Of a DNA stretch of 25,782 nucleotides, positions 21,719 through 25,782 are shown in pieces (position 1 is the stretch's first letter; each line of letters opens with the position of its first letter). The notes below the pieces were generated by a model. The model saw only the letters and a list, made by a program, of their open reading frames with translations, was not told the origin of the DNA and made no database searches. The position numbers and the translations under genes were made by a program. This DNA comes from a virus: positions 1-25,782 of the IMG/VR virus record IMGVR_UViG_3300046467_001025; one strand, 5' to 3'.

Positions 21719-23161
21719 ATGAGAAAAAAGAGAAAAAAGTCAGATGCACTTGATTCATTTCTGAGTGGAATGCGAGGTGATCCAGAAAGTGTGGTACGGT
21801 CCAGTGAGTATGCACTCTCTAAGCGTGATCCAAGCAGTGTAGTCAGACCTGGAGAAATGGACCTACAACAAGCAAGAAAACTACTCAATAGAAACGCACC
21901 TCCAGGGGAGTTCGCAGCATACATAGATCCCCAGGAAGCATCCTGGCTAAAAGGCATGGGCGGCAAAGGAAAGAAAACTAAATCTGGACTGAGGAGTTTT
22001 TCACCAAATTATAGTGGCCCAGCAACTGGTGCTATGGGTGCAGCAGGTTATGGTGGCGCACAGAAACAGGAATGGTGGGAGGGTAATCAAAATAGTGGTG
22101 TGACTGGTACACCCCAATCAAGAGGTGTTGGCGGTGACGGCGGTGGAGGGTCTGGTTCAGGAGGTTCTGGAGGTTCTAGTGGACATAACACCCGCACACC
22201 TCGAGGTCCTGGCTCAGTGACCAATCCAAATGATCCATATGGAATCCAGAAGAAGATTGCAGGAGGTGCATCTGCTTTGATTGATAAGGAATATGTAGCA
22301 CCAACACTGACACCAGAACAAAGGATCGCTGCAACATCTCAACAGACCTTGGACGCAAGGAAGGGTGTCCAAGATATGCAAGGGACTGGTCAGGTTGCAT
22401 ACGGTGAAGCTGCGGGAGTTGGTAAAGATGTTTCCGGATATGCACCCGAACAGGTTGGTGGGCAATCGTTCCTGACAGGACAAGGCGTTGATGAATATAT
22501 GTCCCCGCACACTGGGAATGTTATCAAGGGGATGCAAGATTCTGCCATGAGAACGATGCAGCAGCAAAGAGGAGCTTTACAGGCTCAGCATCAGATGGCG
22601 GGTGCAGGAATTGGCTCACGCGGAGCTCTCGAGAATGCAGCAATGGCAGGAGAAGTACAAAGGAATCTGGGTGAGCAAGTGTCCGGAGCCTTGGAAGGAT
22701 CCTACGCACAAGCCGCAGGAATGAAACAGCAGGACATGGCACGGGCGCAACAGGCAGCAAGATACAATCAACAGGCGGGCCTGGCAGGACAGGATGTTAA
22801 CTTGCGTGGTGCAAATGCTCAGATGTTGGCTACAAACGCTGGAAGAAATGCTGCTGCTGCGGATATTAATATGCTCTCCGGAGTGGGTGCAGATGTTGAA
22901 GGTCGTAGCCAGAATGTCCTGGATGAAACTATGGGTGATTTCTATGAGAAGCGTGACTGGGGTGAGAACAAACTAGCCTCGGCTGCAAATATTGCTTCCT
23001 CACAACCTACAGGAACAACAACAACAACAACCGGAGCTCCACAACATCAGAAGAAAGATAAGTTCGGGCGGGTCATTTCTGGAGCCGCGGCTGGATGGTT
23101 AGCTTCTGGAGGCAACCCTTGGGGAGCCGCTGTTGGTGGTGGTGCAGCCCTATTAAGCTAA
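21719..23161 (+). CDS. internal virion / DNA-ejection protein
   Basis: 480 residues. A basic start, then a Gly/Ser-rich linker (about 110-165), then a long helical region. It carries the pattern YMSPHTGNVIKGMQDSAMRTMQQQRGAL and GIGSRGALENAA, corresponding to the YMNPYT...V.D.T...M and GSR/A motifs of ejection proteins in related phages. Gln/Ala-rich coiled coil follows (QQAARYNQQAGLAGQ). The C-terminus (ISGAAAGWLASGGNPWGAAVGGGAALLS) is small-residue-rich and hydrophobic, suggestive of membrane insertion during ejection. AAGGA precedes the ATG at 21719. Confidence 0.7.
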   Translation: MRKKRKKSDALDSFLSGMRGDPESVVRSSEYALSKRDPSSVVRPGEMDLQQARKLLNRNAPPGEFAAYIDPQEASWLKGMGGKGKKTKSGLRSFSPNYSGPATGAMGAAGYGGAQKQEWWEGNQNSGVTGTPQSRGVGGDGGGGSGSGGSGGSSGHNTRTPRGPGSVTNPNDPYGIQKKIAGGASALIDKEYVAPTLTPEQRIAATSQQTLDARKGVQDMQGTGQVAYGEAAGVGKDVSGYAPEQVGGQSFLTGQGVDEYMSPHTGNVIKGMQDSAMRTMQQQRGALQAQHQMAGAGIGSRGALENAAMAGEVQRNLGEQVSGALEGSYAQAAGMKQQDMARAQQAARYNQQAGLAGQDVNLRGANAQMLATNAGRNAAAADINMLSGVGADVEGRSQNVLDETMGDFYEKRDWGENKLASAANIASSQPTGTTTTTTGAPQHQKKDKFGRVISGAAAGWLASGGNPWGAAVGGGAALLS

Positions 23162-23170
23162 AGGAGAATT

Positions 23171-24001
23171 ATGGCAGAAAAACGAGTAAATAAACCAGTC
23201 TCAGGATTTGGGAGCAGTAAACTTCGCAAACCTTGGTATTTAGATCTGTTCCCCGATTCTTTGCATCCATTCTTAACGGGACTCTTTCGTAAAGATTCCA
23301 ACGAATGGTCAAGGAAGGAAAACGAACAATTCGAGCAAGCAGTTTCCATGGCAAAAAAGCTGAAGGGAGTTGAAAATAGAATGGGTCTTTTGAACCCTGG
23401 CCTCGATGAAGAAACCGACGATCCTCACTTGGGTGAAGTAGAGGGTAATATGATGGCATATAAAGATGATTACCAATCATGGTCACCGGAAGTATTAAGC
23501 CCAAGCACAGGGAAGGAGGATGAGGGGGACAGTGCTCTTGATGTAATTGCATTAGATGATAAAAGACGCGAGGATGAATATTTAGCAGGGTTATTAGCGT
23601 CAGAAGAGAATTTAGATATGTATGATGATTCTCCGGATAAACAGGATATGTTAGATATTGGAGGAAGGTTTGAAAGTCGAGCTCTGGCTAGTGAGGGCTC
23701 CCGTGATTATGATCCAGATGACGAAGCATTTGATCATGCTCCTGGAGGATCTTCCGGAGGAACTTTTTTTGCTTCTGGAGAATCTGGGGGAGAATCCAAG
23801 GGATTATCTCCGATGCAGAAGTATGGAGCAAAATTAGTTATGGATATGTTTAAAGAAAAAGAGCAAAGACCACAACAGTCAATCGGAGCATCTCCGATTT
23901 TACCAGGAAGAACTATGGATATGAGTAAGTATGTATCCAGCAGACGCCCTAGTAAAGAGCGGTATCGTAATTTGGGATTATTAGCAAGAGGTACAGTATA
24001 A
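23171..24001 (+). CDS. acidic virion-region protein, unknown (276 residues)
   Basis: Good AAGGAG site 5 bases upstream. An N-terminal basic part (KLRKPWYLDLFPDSLHPF) is followed by a long acidic, low-complexity middle (about 80-210) rich in Asp and Glu, a Gly/Ser stretch, then a conserved-looking C-terminus (SPMQKYGAKLVMDMF, PGRTMDMSKYVSSRRPSKERYRNLGLL). Lies between two ejection-type genes and overlaps the next by one base (TAATG), so probably part of the same complex. No family named. Confidence 0.55.
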   Translation: MAEKRVNKPVSGFGSSKLRKPWYLDLFPDSLHPFLTGLFRKDSNEWSRKENEQFEQAVSMAKKLKGVENRMGLLNPGLDEETDDPHLGEVEGNMMAYKDDYQSWSPEVLSPSTGKEDEGDSALDVIALDDKRREDEYLAGLLASEENLDMYDDSPDKQDMLDIGGRFESRALASEGSRDYDPDDEAFDHAPGGSSGGTFFASGESGGESKGLSPMQKYGAKLVMDMFKEKEQRPQQSIGASPILPGRTMDMSKYVSSRRPSKERYRNLGLLARGTV

Positions 24002-25782
24002 TGGCAAATCCTTTATTAGATCAAGGACCAGTAAAAGGGTGGAGTTATCCTTTGTCAGATGAGGCAAAGGCTCAGATAAAAGAAGAGGAAGAAGAGGAAG
24101 AAGGACCATCCCCTTTAGCAATGGGTCTGCTTCAGCTTGGCGCTTCTATGATGCGCGACGAAGGCTGGCAGGATCGACCCATCACTCTTGGTGAATCCCT
24201 TGGAAAAGCAATCCCTCATGGCATCGCTGGTTACTACAACCAGGATGCATTGAACCGTCAACATGAGGGCGAGGCAAACGAGCAGAGAATGCTCGAGGAA
24301 GCTGCTGCAAAAGAAGCCGCCCTGGAGGAAGCAACAAGACTCCAGGGGATAGAGAAGCAAGAAGAAAAGGTAAGACGCTACAAGGCATTTGTTGCTAATG
24401 TCGAGAGTACCCCCGATGCTGCTTTCGGAAGAACACCAGGCAGCGCATCCAATCGAAAACAAAATCTAATCCAGATGTTCCTGGACAATCCCGAAAAGGC
24501 AATGAAGGCCCTGGAGGATATCTGGGCAAAGCAGGAAGAGATTGTGAATCGTCCCGCATCCCCAAAGACTTATACCGAGATTAAAGCAGAGGAGAAGTCT
24601 GCGATCCTGAAGATAAGACGTGATGGGATCCAGAATAAACTTGCGGGACTGGGGATGATGGATGATGTCCCCGATGCTACAAAGCAAAGGATGCAAGATT
24701 TGTATGGGGATCCAGACACATTGACTGAGGAAAATGTAATAAAGTTTCGGGATGATTATGCTACAGCAATGGGTACAAAGAAAGCTCGGGATTATACTAA
24801 TGAACGCAATAGATTATCTGAATACCTAAAAACAAAAGATGTATATGATACATTAAGTCCCGACGAAAAAAGGATCGTTCATGCTTCCCAATTTAAAGAG
24901 GATCCAAAAGAGGGCCTGGATATGTTAGAAAAAATGATGGAGAAATCCGAGTACCAGGCAGATTGGCAATTAGTGGATACTACTCCAACATATGACCTAG
25001 AGGGGAATGAAAAGAAAGTTACAAAAAGATATGTCAATAGAGTCACTGGGGAAGAATACAAAGAAGTCTCCAGGGGAGCTCTTGGTTCAGTAAAAATACA
25101 ATCCATGACGGGTGCAGCAATCAAAGAAAAATACCTAAAATGGAAGGATGCTAATCTTGATGATGAAGATATGTATACTATTGAAACTGACATGGCAGGG
25201 AATGTCCGTTTCGCTGGAACCATTCTTGACCTGACCGAAAAGGATCCGGACAAAGCACAAGAGTATGCAGACAATATGCTGCTGAGTGCAGTGAATATGG
25301 GACTCATTTCTCAGACCGATGCTTTCGAGATGGAAGACTGGCAACCAGACTCTGTGATCCGGAACCTCAACACTTTGTTTATCAAGGATAAAGATAAAGG
25401 TCCAGCGGGTGATCCAAATGCCGGGCTCATAAGAAGTGGTGCAGAGATAAATATAGCGTTGGATCCTACCGGGAAGAGGAAAGTATTTAAGGAAGATGCA
25501 GACGGTAAAGAGAAAAATTATTATTGGGATGGCACAACCTGGAAGGATATTGAAGAAGGTGACGCCCAGGCTTTATTTGCTAATGAAGGAAAACTCCGCC
25601 TTGAATATGACAAGAATACTAAGAAGTTTAAGGATTCGATCTTTGCATATAACTCCATCGTTGCAGGATACAAGAACAGTCTGAAGGATCCAGCCTCTGC
25701 TGGTGTAAACGACATAATGATTGTACGGGCATTCCTGTTAATGATCGAACCAAACTCTGTGGTCCGTGAGTCTGAGTTTGCT
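24001..25782 (+). CDS. large ejection-type virion protein, 5' part only (594 codons, cut by the window end)
   Basis: The frame from ATG 24001 is open to the last base of the window without a stop, so it appears in no list of closed ORFs. Start MANPLLDQGPVKGWSYPL, an acidic Glu run near residue 30, then LLQLGASMMRDEGWQDRPITLGESLGKAIP and a long charged coiled coil (about 75-130). Near the cut end it has a GVNDIMIVRAFLLMIEPNSVVRESEF motif, seen in phage structural proteins of the ejection class (V.AF...L.P.SVVRE.EF). Probably a DNA-ejection or internal core protein, possibly with a lytic transglycosylase further downstream, which is outside the window. Confidence 0.7.
   Translation, partial: MANPLLDQGPVKGWSYPLSDEAKAQIKEEEEEEEGPSPLAMGLLQLGASMMRDEGWQDRPITLGESLGKAIPHGIAGYYNQDALNRQHEGEANEQRMLEEAAAKEAALEEATRLQGIEKQEEKVRRYKAFVANVESTPDAAFGRTPGSASNRKQNLIQMFLDNPEKAMKALEDIWAKQEEIVNRPASPKTYTEIKAEEKSAILKIRRDGIQNKLAGLGMMDDVPDATKQRMQDLYGDPDTLTEENVIKFRDDYATAMGTKKARDYTNERNRLSEYLKTKDVYDTLSPDEKRIVHASQFKEDPKEGLDMLEKMMEKSEYQADWQLVDTTPTYDLEGNEKKVTKRYVNRVTGEEYKEVSRGALGSVKIQSMTGAAIKEKYLKWKDANLDDEDMYTIETDMAGNVRFAGTILDLTEKDPDKAQEYADNMLLSAVNMGLISQTDAFEMEDWQPDSVIRNLNTLFIKDKDKGPAGDPNAGLIRSGAEINIALDPTGKRKVFKEDADGKEKNYYWDGTTWKDIEEGDAQALFANEGKLRLEYDKNTKKFKDSIFAYNSIVAGYKNSLKDPASAGVNDIMIVRAFLLMIEPNSVVRESEFA

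Noticed and set aside
1-25782. tRNA genes, insertion sequences, integrase or att sites
   Set aside because: None recognised on either strand. The two structured RNAs I found are the capsid introns.

Overview
This window looks like the structural half, plus part of the replication module, of a tailed-phage (Caudoviricetes) genome or prophage. All credible genes lie on the + strand, are tightly packed, and often overlap by 1-10 bases. The capsid protein is of the SU10/DUF5309 type with a matching p19-like portal. No tail sheath, tail-tube or tape-measure gene is visible, while a large nozzle-like tail protein and ejection-type proteins are. This fits a podovirus-like phage of a Gram-negative host (an M15 endolysin beside small lipoproteins). 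Several tail-fibre features (glycine-rich domain, cupredoxin-like N-terminus, collar domain) recall aquatic phages, but the host cannot be named. The window ends inside a gene and probably starts inside one.

Layout. 1-4083: replication/recombination, with the tail of an upstream gene, a Sak4-like RecA-fold ATPase, a DUF669-type ssDNA-binding partner, a free-standing HNH endonuclease, a 46-residue basic ORF, and a primase-helicase fusion. 4079-4331: an AT-rich control region with a palindrome and three tandem 9-bp repeats. 4332-6722: small terminase, small ORFs and hairpins, large terminase. 6723-6905: a second control region built of GTTACC half-sites. 6906-12089: portal, two small proteins, scaffold, major capsid protein. 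12098-17207: head-completion and adaptor genes, a glycosyltransferase-like gene and a tail-fibre cluster. 17255-18791: a lysis cassette (membrane proteins, M15 endolysin, two small lipoproteins). 18860-25782: small ORFs, the large tail protein and three ejection-type virion proteins, the last one cut by the window end.

The main discovery is in the capsid gene. The major capsid protein is not a 271-residue ORF starting at 11274. It is a three-exon gene (10663-10735, 10974-11063, 11314-12089) interrupted by two ORF-less group I introns of 238 and 250 nt. Splicing restores a 312-residue protein with the family's conserved N-terminus. Nearly all canonical helices (P1, P3, P4, P6, P7, P7.1, P8, P9) can be paired by hand in both introns, with GNRA tetraloops. 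Both introns interrupt a codon after its first base and begin with GA, so the unspliced message meets UGA exactly at each junction.

Other points of interest are the two repeat-rich control regions flanking the terminase genes, a marked excess of the palindromes GAGCTC and GGATCC, modular tail proteins, and a lysis module with very small lipoproteins.
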